Source: Paenibacillus paeoniae (GTDB lineage: Bacteria; Bacillota; Bacilli; Paenibacillales; Paenibacillaceae). From it: a stretch of DNA of 64,000 nucleotides. Of the stretch, positions 26,540 through 35,162 are shown in pieces (within the stretch, counting starts at the first letter, position 1; every line of letters begins with the position of its first letter). The notes beneath the pieces were generated by a model. It did not search any database. It was not told the origin of the DNA and saw only the letters and a list, made by a program, of their open reading frames with translations. The stretch lies in contig NZ_QUBQ01000010.1 of NCBI RefSeq assembly GCF_003388735.1, forward strand, positions 21,356 through 85,355, in the 5' to 3' direction. Both the position numbers and the translations under genes were made by a program.

Positions 26540-26700
26540 CGTAATTATTATACATCCCGTGAATACGACGGATTTCCCCTCTCCCAGGGTGCATGAGAAA
26601 GGCCTTCGCAGACGATGCGAAGGCCATGATGTCGTTGATCGCAAGCAGGCTAACCTGCCGCATTCCCAAACGTTTTATCATAACACCTCGGTAGGAAATT
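26540..26700 (-). promoter_or_regulatory. L10 leader (candidate ribosomal protein leader of rplJ-rplL)
   Basis: The 240-bp gap between rplA and rplJ contains a strong hairpin, GGCCTTCGCA/TGCGAAGGCC (26601-26625), and a smaller CCC/GGG element next to it, just upstream of the rplJ ribosome-binding site. This is the place of the L10 leader RNA known in Firmicutes. I have not checked the kink-turn consensus base by base. Confidence 0.55.
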
Positions 26701-26766
26701 AAGCCCTTATGGGCACCTACTGTCTACGGTATGCGTATTCGAATTCAATAGCGTTTCCTATCCGAC

Positions 26767-27459
26767 TTAGCGGAACGTTGCAGTCGAGACGCGAGCGCCA
26801 GGACCCATTGTGGAGGAAACAGCAATGTTTTTCAGGTAAACGCCTTTCGAGGAAGCTGGCTTCGCACGAACAAGAGCGTCGATCAGAGCTTTCAGGTTCT
26901 CGTTCAGCTTCTCAGCGTCGAACGATACTTTGCCGATTGGAGCGTGGATTTGACCCGCTTTGTCCAGACGGTACTCGATCTTACCTGCTTTAATTTCTTG
27001 AACGGCTTTTGCAACGTCAAACGTTACAGTACCTGCTTTCGGGTTAGGCATAAGGCCTTTACCGCCCAGGATACGGCCGAGCTTACCAACTTCAGCCATC
27101 ATGTCCGGCGTTGCTACGCAAACGTCGAAGTCGAACCAGCCTTGTTGGATTTTGTTGATCATGTCTGCATCGCCAACAAAGTCAGCGCCAGCAGCTTCCG
27201 CTTCTTTCACTTTTTCGCCTTTCGCGAAAACGAGAACGCGTTTCGTTTTACCAGTACCATGCGGAAGTACGACAACGCCGCGAACCGCTTGGTCTTGTTT
27301 ACGCGGGTCTACACCCAGACGAACTGCTACTTCGACGGACTCGTCGAACTTAGCTGTTGCTGCCTTCTTCACAAGATCAATTGCTTCAGAAGGCTCGTAA
27401 GTTGCTTCGCTGTCAATCAGCTTAGCAGCTTCTACATATTTTTTGCCATGTTTAGCCAT
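26767..27459 (-). CDS. rplA: 50S ribosomal protein L1
   Basis: 230 residues beginning MAKHGKKYVEAAKLIDSEAT. The L1 signature around GRILGGKGLMPNPKAGTV is present. L1 forms the mobile stalk that moves tRNA from the E site. It follows rplK by 130 bp containing two hairpins. Normal length. Confidence 0.97.
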   Translation of the reverse strand: MAKHGKKYVEAAKLIDSEATYEPSEAIDLVKKAATAKFDESVEVAVRLGVDPRKQDQAVRGVVVLPHGTGKTKRVLVFAKGEKVKEAEAAGADFVGDADMINKIQQGWFDFDVCVATPDMMAEVGKLGRILGGKGLMPNPKAGTVTFDVAKAVQEIKAGKIEYRLDKAGQIHAPIGKVSFDAEKLNENLKALIDALVRAKPASSKGVYLKNIAVSSTMGPGARVSTATFR

Positions 27460-27516
27460 TGTAAGTTCCTCCTTCGTGGTTATAACGGTTCATCCTCCTA
27501 GGGATGATCCTCCCAC

Positions 27517-27566
27517 TTGCGAAGCGACGCTTCGCAAAGCGAGATGTCCGAAGACATCCTATCGCT
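27517..27566 (-). other. Two consecutive hairpins between rplK and rplA
   Basis: A perfect 9-bp hairpin TTGCGAAGC-GAC-GCTTCGCAA (27517-27537) is followed at once by a second one with arms AGCGAGATGTC and GACATCCTATCGCT (27538-27566). No U-run follows. They may be RNA processing sites or binding sites for L1 autoregulation. That role is inference. Confidence 0.55.
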
Positions 27567-27589
27567 TGTCTAGTCAGACAGAAGCGAAA

Positions 27590-28015
27590 TTAGTCAACGA
27601 TGGTTACGCCCATACTGCGAGCAGTACCTTCAACCATACGCATTGCTGCCTCTACGGAAGCTGCGTTAAGGTCTTGCATTTTTGTCTCAGCGATTTCGCG
27701 AACTTTCTCGCGTTTAACCGTTGCGACTTTCTTCTTGTTCGGTTCGCCCGAACCCTTCTCGATACCTGCTGCTACGCGGAGCAATACTGCTGCCGGCGGA
27801 GTTTTCGTCTCGAATGTGAAGGAACGGTCTTCGAATACAGTGATCACGACTGGAATAATCAGACCTGCCTGATCCGCGGTACGAGCGTTGAACTCTTTAC
27901 AGAACGCCATAATGTTAACGCCTGCTTGACCTAGTGCCGGACCGATTGGTGGCGCTGGGTTTGCTTTACCTGCAGGAACTTGCAGTTTGACCATCTTGAT
28001 GACCTTTTTTGCCAT
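27590..28015 (-). CDS. rplK: 50S ribosomal protein L11
   Basis: 141 residues. MAKKVIKMVKLQVPAGKANP with PPIGPALGQAGVNIMAFCKE in the thiostrepton-binding N-terminal domain. The C-terminal rRNA-binding domain ends GTARSMGVTIVD. L11 forms the GTPase-associated centre with 23S rRNA. No resistance-type proline changes are seen. Position after nusG is conserved. Confidence 0.97.
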   Translation of the reverse strand: MAKKVIKMVKLQVPAGKANPAPPIGPALGQAGVNIMAFCKEFNARTADQAGLIIPVVITVFEDRSFTFETKTPPAAVLLRVAAGIEKGSGEPNKKKVATVKREKVREIAETKMQDLNAASVEAAMRMVEGTARSMGVTIVD

Positions 28016-28073
28016 GACTCACACCTCCTTGCCTTGAAATACAAGCGCATTGCCTGCTCCGGAAACCGGATGG

Positions 28074-28607
28074 TTATATCTTCTCCACTTGAGTGTAGTC
28101 CAGCTCAAGCGGGGTTTCCCTGCCAAACATGTTGACATGAACCTTAAGCTTCGCTTTGTCGAGCAGAATTTCTTCTACCGAACCGACAAAGTCCGCAAAA
28201 GGACCTACCTTGACGCGAACAGTTTCTTTGAGTTCGAATTCGATCTTCGGTCTCGGCTCTTCCATTCCCATGTGCTTCAGAATTTGTTCCACTTCATCAG
28301 GCAACAGTGGAGTCGGTTTGGAGCCGGATCCTGTCGATCCAACGAATCCCGTTACACCTGGCGTATTCCGAACAACGTACCACGAATCGTCGGTTTGAAC
28401 CATTTCCACAAGAACGTAGCCGGGGTAGACCTTGCGCTGGACGGTTTTCTTCTTCCCGTCCTTCTCCACCACTTCGTCTTCCATTGGAACGAGCACGCGG
28501 AAGATTTTGTCTTCCATGCCCATGGATTCAACCCTCTTCTCCAGATTGGCTTTCACCTTGTTCTCATAGCCAGAGTAAGTATGCACGACATACCATCTTT
28601 TCTCCAT
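28074..28607 (-). CDS. nusG: Transcription termination/antitermination protein NusG
   Basis: 177 residues from ATG 28607 (MEKRWYVVHTYSGYENKVKA). The codon before it is TTG and would add one residue. The N-terminal NGN domain includes VYPGYVLVEM and the C-terminal KOW domain contains VKVGPFADFVGSVEEI. NusG binds RNA polymerase, affects pausing and couples to S10. It is 24 bp downstream of secE. Confidence 0.97.
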   Translation of the reverse strand: MEKRWYVVHTYSGYENKVKANLEKRVESMGMEDKIFRVLVPMEDEVVEKDGKKKTVQRKVYPGYVLVEMVQTDDSWYVVRNTPGVTGFVGSTGSGSKPTPLLPDEVEQILKHMGMEEPRPKIEFELKETVRVKVGPFADFVGSVEEILLDKAKLKVHVNMFGRETPLELDYTQVEKI

Positions 28608-28631
28608 CAATAATCCACCTTTGGTCCCTTC

Positions 28632-28841
28632 TTAAACAATCAGCTGAACCAATTCCGAGATCCCGATGTCAAGAAGCCAGAAGTAAATTGTCACAACTAT
28701 TACCGTGAACAGAACGATCAAGGAATAGCTTGTCAACTCTTTACGATTCGGCCAGCGAACCTTCTTTAGTTCCGCCCAGCTGTCGGCAAAAAAACTAAAC
28801 GTCGTACCAAAGCCTTGCTTCACCTTCGTCAAAAAAGCCAT
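28632..28841 (-). CDS. secE: Preprotein translocase subunit SecE
   Basis: 69 residues. The amphipathic segment SWAELKKVRWPNRKELTSYS and a single C-terminal membrane helix at about 42-62 define the short Gram-positive SecE. It stabilises SecY in the membrane. Gene order rpmG-secE-nusG is the Firmicute standard. Confidence 0.96.
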   Translation of the reverse strand: MAFLTKVKQGFGTTFSFFADSWAELKKVRWPNRKELTSYSLIVLFTVIVVTIYFWLLDIGISELVQLIV

Positions 28842-28859
28842 TGTTACACCTCCAATGGG

Positions 28860-29009
28860 CTATCGCGTCTCGCGATGAGGAGTCTGCTCGTTACAGAACT
28901 TGCAAAACTTCTTCAACTCGATGCGGTCGGGGTGATTGCGCTTGTTCTTGGTCGTAGCATAGTTTCTCTGTTTGCAGTTTGTGCATGCCAACGTGATGAT
29001 TACCCGCAT
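28860..29009 (-). CDS. rpmG: 50S ribosomal protein L33
   Basis: 49 residues from ATG 29009 (MRVIITLACTNCKQRNYATT), with GGAGGTG just upstream. The two CXXC pairs (CTNC and CKFC) mark the zinc-binding form of L33, so this copy should depend on zinc. Zinc-free paralogues often exist elsewhere in such genomes. Confidence 0.95.
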   Translation of the reverse strand: MRVIITLACTNCKQRNYATTKNKRNHPDRIELKKFCKFCNEQTPHRETR

Positions 29010-29104
29010 TGAATTACACCTCCCGAACTGCTTAAAAATACGAATCATTGAAGCTATATAGTAAGTTCATTGATTCCAATCGCCAAAACGAAAAAAACCT
29101 CGAA

Positions 29105-29120
29105 TTTAGGCCTACCTAAA
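29105..29120. repeat. Solo palindrome related to the array elements
   Basis: TTTAGGCCTACCTAAA is a 16-bp palindrome in the rpmG-sigH gap. It closely resembles the shortened copy at 6079-6094 (TTTAGGCCGACCTAAA) next to array 1. The rest of the 296-bp gap holds the sigH terminator-like hairpin and no gene. Confidence 0.5.
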
Positions 29121-29245
29121 CACTTTATCACAAGGCATACCTCGTGTCAACGAAAGAAGGAGCCGTCCGGCATTGCGAATAATTGGCATCTGGATTCGAA
29201 ATTGGATTCTACCAGTATGGTCGAAACCTCTTCTTTTAAACCAAT

Positions 29246-29291
29246 GGACTGTCTTCACTGTCTGAAAAACGTCAGACAGAAAAGACAGTCC
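29246..29291 (-). terminator. Hairpin after sigH (probable terminator)
   Basis: Two nested stems, GGACTGTCTT/AAGACAGTCC and TGTCTG/CAGACA, form a strong 46-bp structure just after the sigH stop. The minus-strand tail is not U-rich at once (CATTGGTTT), so termination may be partial. Confidence 0.55.
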
Positions 29292-29306
29292 GTTGTCAGA
29301 TGCTTC

Positions 29307-29960
29307 CTATCTACCGCCAATATCCCGCACTTCGAGATACCGTTCCAGCTTGCGCTTCACGCGCTGCAAAGCGTTGTCAATTGACTTCACATGCCTATCA
29401 AGATCAACCGCAATCTCTTGATAGGATCGTCCGTCCAAATAAAGCATAAGAACCTTCCGTTCGAGATCGCTTAGAATCTCGGACATCTTGTCCTCCAATC
29501 CTACGAATTCCTCCTGGTTAATGATAAGCTCCTCAGGATCGGACACTCGCGTGCCGCAAATCACATCAAGCAAAGTCCGGTCGGAATCTTCGTCGTAGAT
29601 GGGCTTGTCCAGCGATACGTAAGAATTAAGAGGAATATGCTTCTGGCGGGTCGCTGTCTTAATCGCGGTAATGATCTGTCTCGTTATGCACAATTCAGCG
29701 AAGGCCTTGAAGCTTGCAAGCTTGTCGCCCTTGAAATCCCGAATCGCCTTGTACAGACCGATCATGCCTTCTTGCACAATATCCTCGCGGTCGGCGCCGA
29801 TCAGGAAGTACGAGCGGGCCTTGGCTCTTACAAAGTTCTTATATTTGTTAATCAGATATTCCAGCGCTACGCTGTCGCCGTTACGGACCGCCTCTACGAT
29901 ATCTTCGTCCGTACTGCTTTCATATTCAAGCGTACTCCATTCTTTGAGGTCGATACTCAC
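29307..29960 (-). CDS. sigH: RNA polymerase sigma factor SigH (Spo0H)
   Basis: 217 residues. Region 2 (YKNFVRAKARSYFLIGADRE then DIVQEGMIGLYKAIRDF) and region 4 (LSDLERKVLMLYLDGRSYQE) are complete. SigH directs early sporulation and competence genes in Bacillus, which supports an endospore-forming host. The position between rae1 and rpmG is conserved. Promoter at 30021-30050. Confidence 0.95.
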   Translation of the reverse strand: MSIDLKEWSTLEYESSTDEDIVEAVRNGDSVALEYLINKYKNFVRAKARSYFLIGADREDIVQEGMIGLYKAIRDFKGDKLASFKAFAELCITRQIITAIKTATRQKHIPLNSYVSLDKPIYDEDSDRTLLDVICGTRVSDPEELIINQEEFVGLEDKMSEILSDLERKVLMLYLDGRSYQEIAVDLDRHVKSIDNALQRVKRKLERYLEVRDIGGR

Positions 29961-30020
29961 AAACTATCCCTCCGGCCTGCCAGGCGTACACCGCGCTAGA
30001 TTCTTAGGAAATATAGAGTC

Positions 30021-30050
30021 AGTATACATTATGTAACCTTACACCGTCAA
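30021..30050 (-). promoter_or_regulatory. Probable SigA promoter of sigH
   Basis: Minus-strand TTGACG (30045-30050) and TATACT (30021-30026) at 18-bp spacing, about 60 bp before the sigH start and after the rae1 stop. This would allow sigH expression independent of the upstream operon. B. subtilis sigH also has its own SigA promoter, repressed by AbrB. Confidence 0.6.
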
Positions 30051-30140
30051 CCAATGAGCGTCCCGAAAACCATCGATTTTATAGCAAAAATGTAACTTTG
30101 TGCCACTCTATGAAAGCGGTTGCTGCGAGTTCGATTTCCT

Positions 30141-30665
30141 TTATTTTTCACCTCTTCGCAATCGTTCGAGCTTACTCCACACATCAAGGCTAATATTTTG
30201 GTCCACTGAATTGCGCTTCTGAGGCTTCTCCTCCCGAATGGACTGCTCGATGGCCTTCCGATTCTGGCCGATATCGATAAGCAGTTCTCTGGCAGATAGA
30301 CGGAGTGCGCCCTTGCCGAAGGCGACATGCTGCTCCACCAGATCGGACGTTGCAACATAGAGATTGCGCCGCCGTGCAATTAACTCGTTGCACAGCCTCT
30401 CGATGCACTCGTCCGCCGTTTCCTTTTCCTTCGTATAGACGACGGTCAGCTTATGCTGCTTGAATGTCGATCCCAGTCCCGGAACTTGATGGGCATCAAA
30501 GACCACGTACACCTGCATGCCAGTGAAACCCTGATAGTCCGCCAGCATATCCAGGAGCTTGTCCCTGGCGTCCTCCAGATCATGCTCCTTCAGCCTCTCC
30601 AGCTCTGGCCAAGCCCCGATGATATTGTAGCCGTCCACAAGCAGGACGTCATTGCGCCGATTCAT
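30141..30665 (-). CDS. rae1: NYN-domain ribosome-associated endoribonuclease Rae1 (YacP)
   Basis: 174 residues. The PIN-like NYN domain shows the acidic motif LLVDGYNIIGAWP at the N-terminus, VYVVFDAH in the middle and the LYVATSDLVEQ block. B. subtilis Rae1 enters the ribosomal A site and cleaves mRNA during translation. The gene lies 3 bp after rlmB, as in Bacillus. Confidence 0.9.
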   Translation of the reverse strand: MNRRNDVLLVDGYNIIGAWPELERLKEHDLEDARDKLLDMLADYQGFTGMQVYVVFDAHQVPGLGSTFKQHKLTVVYTKEKETADECIERLCNELIARRRNLYVATSDLVEQHVAFGKGALRLSARELLIDIGQNRKAIEQSIREEKPQKRNSVDQNISLDVWSKLERLRRGEK

Positions 30666-30668
30666 GAC

Positions 30669-31424
30669 CTATTCGCTCCGGCGCTGCCTAACGACCTCAT
30701 ACATAAGCACGCCAGCGGCAACGGATGCATTCAAAGAGTTAAGCTGTCCCAACATCGGAAGCTTGACGAGAAAATCGCATTTTTCTTTGATCAGACGCCC
30801 CATCCCTTTGCTTTCATTGCCAATTACGATTGCGAGCGGCATATCGAATTTCGTCTTGTAGACATCCTGCTTCGCACTTACGTCAGTTCCCGCGACCCAG
30901 ACACCCGCTTCCTTCAGCTTGTCGATCGTCTGCGCCAGGTTTGTGACGCGGGCAACCGGCACATGCTCAGCTGCGCCTGCCGATGTCTTGAGCACCGTTG
31001 CAGTAAGCCCCGCTGCACGACGCTTCGGAATAATAACGCCATGCACGCCGGTACATTCCGCTGTACGCAGTATGGATCCCAGGTTATGCGGATCTTCGAT
31101 TTCATCGAGTAAAAGCAAGAACGGCGTTTCCTCTTTGCTCTTCGCGATCTGGAGCAACTCCTCTACTTCTACATAGGCAAAAGCAGCGGCTTGCGCGATA
31201 ACACCTTGATGCGCTACACCTTGCGCCATGTTGTCGAGCTTACGCTTGTCCACGAACTGAACGACGATTCCCTGATTCTTGGCTTCGGCTGTAATGGACT
31301 GGGTTACGCTTTTTTGCGAGCCCTCGGCGATCCAGATTTTATTGATTTCCCGCCCAGAACGCAGGGCTTCCAGTACCGGATGCTTGCCTGCAATAAGCTC
31401 ATCCTGATTTACTTCTACGGACAT
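30669..31424 (-). CDS. rlmB: 23S rRNA (guanosine-2'-O-)-methyltransferase RlmB (SPOUT family)
   Basis: 251 residues. The N-terminal substrate-binding domain starts near GKHPVLEALRSGREINKIWI. The SPOUT catalytic part shows EDPHNLGSILRTAECTGVHG, VIGNESKGMGRL and LNSLNASVAAGVLMYEVVR, the trefoil-knot motifs. The product should methylate G2251-type ribose of 23S rRNA. In Bacillus it follows mrnC directly, but here 810 bp with array 2 separates them. Confidence 0.92.
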   Translation of the reverse strand: MSVEVNQDELIAGKHPVLEALRSGREINKIWIAEGSQKSVTQSITAEAKNQGIVVQFVDKRKLDNMAQGVAHQGVIAQAAAFAYVEVEELLQIAKSKEETPFLLLLDEIEDPHNLGSILRTAECTGVHGVIIPKRRAAGLTATVLKTSAGAAEHVPVARVTNLAQTIDKLKEAGVWVAGTDVSAKQDVYKTKFDMPLAIVIGNESKGMGRLIKEKCDFLVKLPMLGQLNSLNASVAAGVLMYEVVRQRRSE

Positions 31425-31567
31425 AATTGCCCTCCTGTCATTGTTGGTTCTGTGATGTTTACGTTGTATATGATTTGCACAACTTTACGTTGGGTAGCCC
31501 AACAGCTAATGGCAGGGCATAATAGTCGATTGTACTACTCTATTACCCGACCTGCTAGCTATCTGCA

Positions 31568-32108
31568 CCACATAAGTCGATTCAATCGACCTATTCGTCA
31601 CTCCACTGGTATTCCGCACCATTTAAGCCGATTGAATCGACTTATTCACTACTCAACCACTCTTCCGCACCATTTAAGCCGATATAACCGACCTATTCAC
31701 TACTCAACCACTCTTCCACACCGTTTAAGCCGATATAACCGACCTATTCACTACTCAACCACTCTTCCGCACCATTTAAGTCGATATAACCGACCTATTC
31801 ACTACTCAACCACTCTTCCGCACCATTTAAGTCGATATAATCGACCTATTCACTACTCAACCACTCTTCCGCACCGTTTAAGCCGATTCAATCGACTTTT
31901 TCGTCACTCCACTGGTATTCCGCACCATTTAAGCCGATATAATCGACCTATTCACTACTCAACCACTCTTCCGCACCATTTAAGCCGATATAATCGACCT
32001 ATTTAATACTCAACCACTCTTCCGCACCATTTAAGCCGATATAATCGACTTATTCACTACTCAACCACTCTTCCGCACCATTTAAGCCGATATAATCGAC
32101 TTATTCAC
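31568..32108. repeat. Tandem array of palindromes, 51-bp period (array 2)
   Basis: Eleven units repeat with an exact 51-bp period, with the core TTAAG/TAAG beginning at 31572, 31623, 31674, 31725, 31776, 31827, 31878, 31929, 31980, 32031 and 32082. Each core is a 21-bp palindrome, read on the plus strand as TTAAGCCGATATAATCGACC or TA-ending variants, closely matching the palindrome of array 1. The linkers are nearly identical (TATTCACTACTCAACCACTC...), except units 1 and 7, which carry a second linker (TCGTCACTCCACTGGTATTC). The array fills the gap between mrnC and rlmB, normally adjacent operon genes. It would be transcribed as a string of hairpins. Confidence 0.93.
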
Positions 32109-32234
32109 TTCTTACCTGGCGAACTTTTGAAACCTTATAATTTCCGGACGGGATGTAATTACCACCACAAGCAGACGACTATTCTCGCCCGCTCCGGTAC
32201 TATTATACTCCATTTCACTCAACGAGCCTTTGAC

Positions 32235-32681
32235 TTACTTTCGCCCCGACAAGGCGATATGGAACAACTCACCGATACGTTCCAGACGTCCTTCAAAATA
32301 AAGGTAGCCCACCAGGCATTCCAGCGCGGTTGCCATTCGATAATCGGCGGGATCAGCATTCTTCGGTGGACTCCCCGACTTTGTATTGCGTCCTCTTCGA
32401 GCGATATCTGCCTCTTCCTCAGTCAGATGAGGCTGCCATCTCTCCAGCAGCTCTCGTTGCGCTTTGGCCGACACCCACTTTGTCGCTTCTTTGTGCATAT
32501 GGTGAGACTTGTTGTTCGGCAATGAAATGAGATACTGGCGCACCAACAGCTCGAACACCGCATCCCCCATATACGCCAAAACAACAGGATTAATCAACCC
32601 GGTCTTTAAAGGCGGAGCATGGAGAGCCAGTGGATTGTATCCAATGGGTACACCGCCGTTTTCTTCGATAGGGCGCATCAT
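32235..32681 (-). CDS. mrnC: Mini-ribonuclease III
   Basis: 148 residues. The RNase III core without a double-stranded RNA-binding domain, with VVLAYMGDAVFELLVRQYLI carrying the catalytic Asp/Glu and ALECLVGYLYFEGRLERI near the C-terminus. Mini-III matures 23S rRNA ends. The start overlaps the cysS stop in an ATGA arrangement, so the two are translationally coupled. A second ATG directly follows the first. Confidence 0.93.
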   Translation of the reverse strand: MMRPIEENGGVPIGYNPLALHAPPLKTGLINPVVLAYMGDAVFELLVRQYLISLPNNKSHHMHKEATKWVSAKAQRELLERWQPHLTEEEADIARRGRNTKSGSPPKNADPADYRMATALECLVGYLYFEGRLERIGELFHIALSGRK

Positions 32682-34099
32682 TTGCGCCGCCAGCGAATGC
32701 CTTGAGGCGTATCCTCAAGCACGATGTTTTTCTCAATCAACAAATCGCGGATCTCATCCGCACGCGCCCAGTTTTTCGACTTCCGCGCTTCCGTTCTCTC
32801 CACGATTAATCCTTCGATTTCGTCGTCCAACAGATCATCGCCACCCGCAGGAGGCAAAAGTCCCAGCACATTGTCCAGCTTGTCGAACGCTTCAACCAGA
32901 AGCTTGATGCCTTCTACCGGCGCATGCTGATCCTGCAGATATACGTTTGCTTCCGTCACCAATTCGAACAAAGCCGTAATCGCATCAGGCGTGCTGAAAT
33001 CATCTTCCATCTTCGCATGGAATTGTGCCTGAATATCCGCAAGCTTGGAACGCAGAGCATCCAACGAGCCAAACTCAGACTCAACAGCAGCAGTGTTATC
33101 CTCCGCATTCAACCTATGCTTCAAATTAGAATAGCAATTTGCAATTCGTTCAATGCTGTTTTCCGCCTGTGCAATCGTGTCATCGCTGAAATTCAGCGGA
33201 CTGCGATAGTGAGTAGCCAGCATGAAATAACGAATCGCTTGCGGCTTCACCTGTTTCACAATCTCTTTGACCGTAATGCCATTGCCCAGCGACTTGGACA
33301 TTTTCTCATTATTGATATGAACGAAGCCGTTATGCATCCAATAGTTAGAAAACGGCTTGCCCGTCAACGATTCCGATTGCGCTACTTCGCACTCGTGATG
33401 CGGGAACTGAAGATCATGTCCGCCGCCATGAATGTCGAGCGTATCGCCCAAGTATTTGCGCGCCATCGCTGAGCATTCGATATGCCAGCCCGGACGGCCC
33501 GGTCCCCAAGGGCTATCCCATTTGATTTCGCCAGGTTTTGCACCTTTCCACAGGACGAAGTCGCCTTGATTCTCCTTGCGGTCTCCGAGTTCTACGCGAA
33601 TGCCGAATTGAAGCTCATCAATATTCTGATGCGACAGCTTGCCGTAATCCTCGAACGATGCCGTCCGGAAATATACATCGCCTTCACTCGCATAAGCATA
33701 GCCTTTCTCCACCAGACCAGCAATAAACGCAATGATCTCAGGAATATGTTCCGTTACACGCGGATTCAGCGTCGCCTTGCGCACACCCAGCGCCTCGATG
33801 TCCTCATAGAACGCGCCAATGAACTTCTCCGCCACTTCCGGTACAGTCGTACCAAGCTCGTCAGCTTTGCGGATCAGCTTATCATCCACGTCCGTAAAGT
33901 TTACCACGTATTGCACCTCAAGCCCGGTATCCTCCAAATATCGACGTACCACGTCAAAAAAGATAATCGGCCTTGCATTCCCGATATGAATATAGTCATA
34001 GACCGTTGGTCCGCACACATACATATTAACCTTGCCCTGTTCGATAGGCTGGAAGCCCTCTTTCGAACGTGTGAGCGAATTATAGATGGAAACTGTCAT
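32678..34099 (-). CDS. cysS: Cysteinyl-tRNA synthetase
   Basis: 473 residues. Class I motifs are HIGN in YDYIHIGNARP and KMSKS in NNEKMSKSLGNG. Cys residues of the zinc site (CGPTVYDY near 29, and ECSAMARKYLG) with HHECE are visible. It charges tRNA-Cys. The gene lies 31 bp after cysE and both are governed by the cysteine T-box upstream of cysE. Confidence 0.96.
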   Translation of the reverse strand: MTVSIYNSLTRSKEGFQPIEQGKVNMYVCGPTVYDYIHIGNARPIIFFDVVRRYLEDTGLEVQYVVNFTDVDDKLIRKADELGTTVPEVAEKFIGAFYEDIEALGVRKATLNPRVTEHIPEIIAFIAGLVEKGYAYASEGDVYFRTASFEDYGKLSHQNIDELQFGIRVELGDRKENQGDFVLWKGAKPGEIKWDSPWGPGRPGWHIECSAMARKYLGDTLDIHGGGHDLQFPHHECEVAQSESLTGKPFSNYWMHNGFVHINNEKMSKSLGNGITVKEIVKQVKPQAIRYFMLATHYRSPLNFSDDTIAQAENSIERIANCYSNLKHRLNAEDNTAAVESEFGSLDALRSKLADIQAQFHAKMEDDFSTPDAITALFELVTEANVYLQDQHAPVEGIKLLVEAFDKLDNVLGLLPPAGGDDLLDDEIEGLIVERTEARKSKNWARADEIRDLLIEKNIVLEDTPQGIRWRRK

Positions 34100-34130
34100 G
34101 ACTTTACTTCTCCTCCCGCTTTCGTAAGCT

Positions 34131-34763
34131 TCATTTCATCTCATCGAGCTCGGATCTGAGCCCGTCGATTTCTTTTTGCATCGCCCGGAACATCTCGATC
34201 ACCGGGTCAGGCAACTGCGTATGGTCGAGACGGTCGCCCACTCGTTCTCCATTGCGACGAACTACCCGGCCGGGATTGCCGACTACTGTACAATTCTCCG
34301 GCACTTCCCTCAGCACGACGGAATTAGAGCCAATACTGGAGTTGTCTCCTACCGCGAAAGAGCCCAGCACCTTTGCACCGGAGCCGATAACTACATTATT
34401 ACCAATTGTAGGATGACGCTTACCCTTTTCTTTCCCTGTTCCGCCGAGCGTAACCCCTTGATAAATGACTACGTCATCCCCAATCTCGCAAGTCTCGCCT
34501 ATCACAACGCCCATTCCATGGTCGATGAACAAGCGATCCCCAATTCTGGCGCCCGGATGAATCTCGATGCCGGTCATGAACCGGCTGACCTGGGAGATGA
34601 CACGTGCAAGCGTGAACCATCCCCTTCTGTAGAGCGGATGCGCGATACGATGAGCCCATATGGCATGGACGCCCGAATACGTAAAAATGACTTCAAACCG
34701 GCTGCGTGCGGCGGGATCGTTTTCGAATACCGTCAACACGTCTGAGCGAAAATGGCGAAACAT
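34131..34763 (-). CDS. cysE: Serine O-acetyltransferase
   Basis: 210 residues. The left-handed beta-helix has hexapeptide repeats with FIDHGMGVVIGETCEIGDDV and VTLGGTGKEKGKRHPTIGNN, the active-site His region. It acetylates serine with acetyl-CoA, the first step of cysteine synthesis. It is the first gene after the T-box and is followed by cysS, so cysteine synthesis and tRNA charging are controlled together. Confidence 0.95.
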   Translation of the reverse strand: MFRHFRSDVLTVFENDPAARSRFEVIFTYSGVHAIWAHRIAHPLYRRGWFTLARVISQVSRFMTGIEIHPGARIGDRLFIDHGMGVVIGETCEIGDDVVIYQGVTLGGTGKEKGKRHPTIGNNVVIGSGAKVLGSFAVGDNSSIGSNSVVLREVPENCTVVGNPGRVVRRNGERVGDRLDHTQLPDPVIEMFRAMQKEIDGLRSELDEMK

Positions 34764-34817
34764 GGATGACCTCTCCCTTCAAAGCTGCCAAACCTATCCC
34801 TTGCTATCTCTATCGCA

Positions 34818-35160
34818 AAATAATAAAAAGCCCCTGCAGCATTAAGCTGCAGAGGCGTCGTATCTCGCGGTTCCACTCTGCTTGAACAGCGCATTCGGCA
34901 TAATGCCAACGGCTGCACATCTTCACGTCTTTAACGCAGACTTTACGTTGTCGCCTACCCTGTTATCCGTCGGTTGATACCGATTGAGACAGCAGCTCGG
35001 AACAAGGCTCCCAGGTGCATATTTCCGTTCAAGCGGACTAGACAACTTTCAGCCCCATTCCAATCTACCCTTCGATTGATTCGAATGACGGTTGTCCTCT
35101 CTGCGAATCCACAGCTAACGTACTTTTCCTGTTCATGGCCGATTCATCTTATTGATAGTC
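34818..35160 (-). promoter_or_regulatory. T-box leader responsive to uncharged tRNA-Cys
   Basis: The minus strand contains the T-box sequence AGAGTGGAACCGCGAGA (TGGAACCGCG at 34866-34875), followed by the terminator GCCTCTGCAGC/GCTGCAGGGGC (34830-34855) and a U-run. Upstream is a Stem I with the loop sequence GAAATATGCACC. The specifier codon reads UGC (35017-35019), cysteine, which fits cysE-cysS downstream. Uncharged tRNA-Cys would stabilise the antiterminator and allow transcription. Confidence 0.92.
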
Positions 35161-35162
35161 AT

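Noticed and set aside
31191..32006. Plus-strand open frame of 271 codons with a 17-residue repeat
   Set aside because: It runs antisense through rlmB and then through array 2. The 51-bp unit is 17 codons, so one stop-free unit stays open throughout. No ribosome-binding site or protein-like composition.
35017..35019. T-box assigned to gltX with a Glu specifier
   Set aside because: The element lies downstream of gltX and upstream of cysE, and the loop codon reads UGC (Cys).
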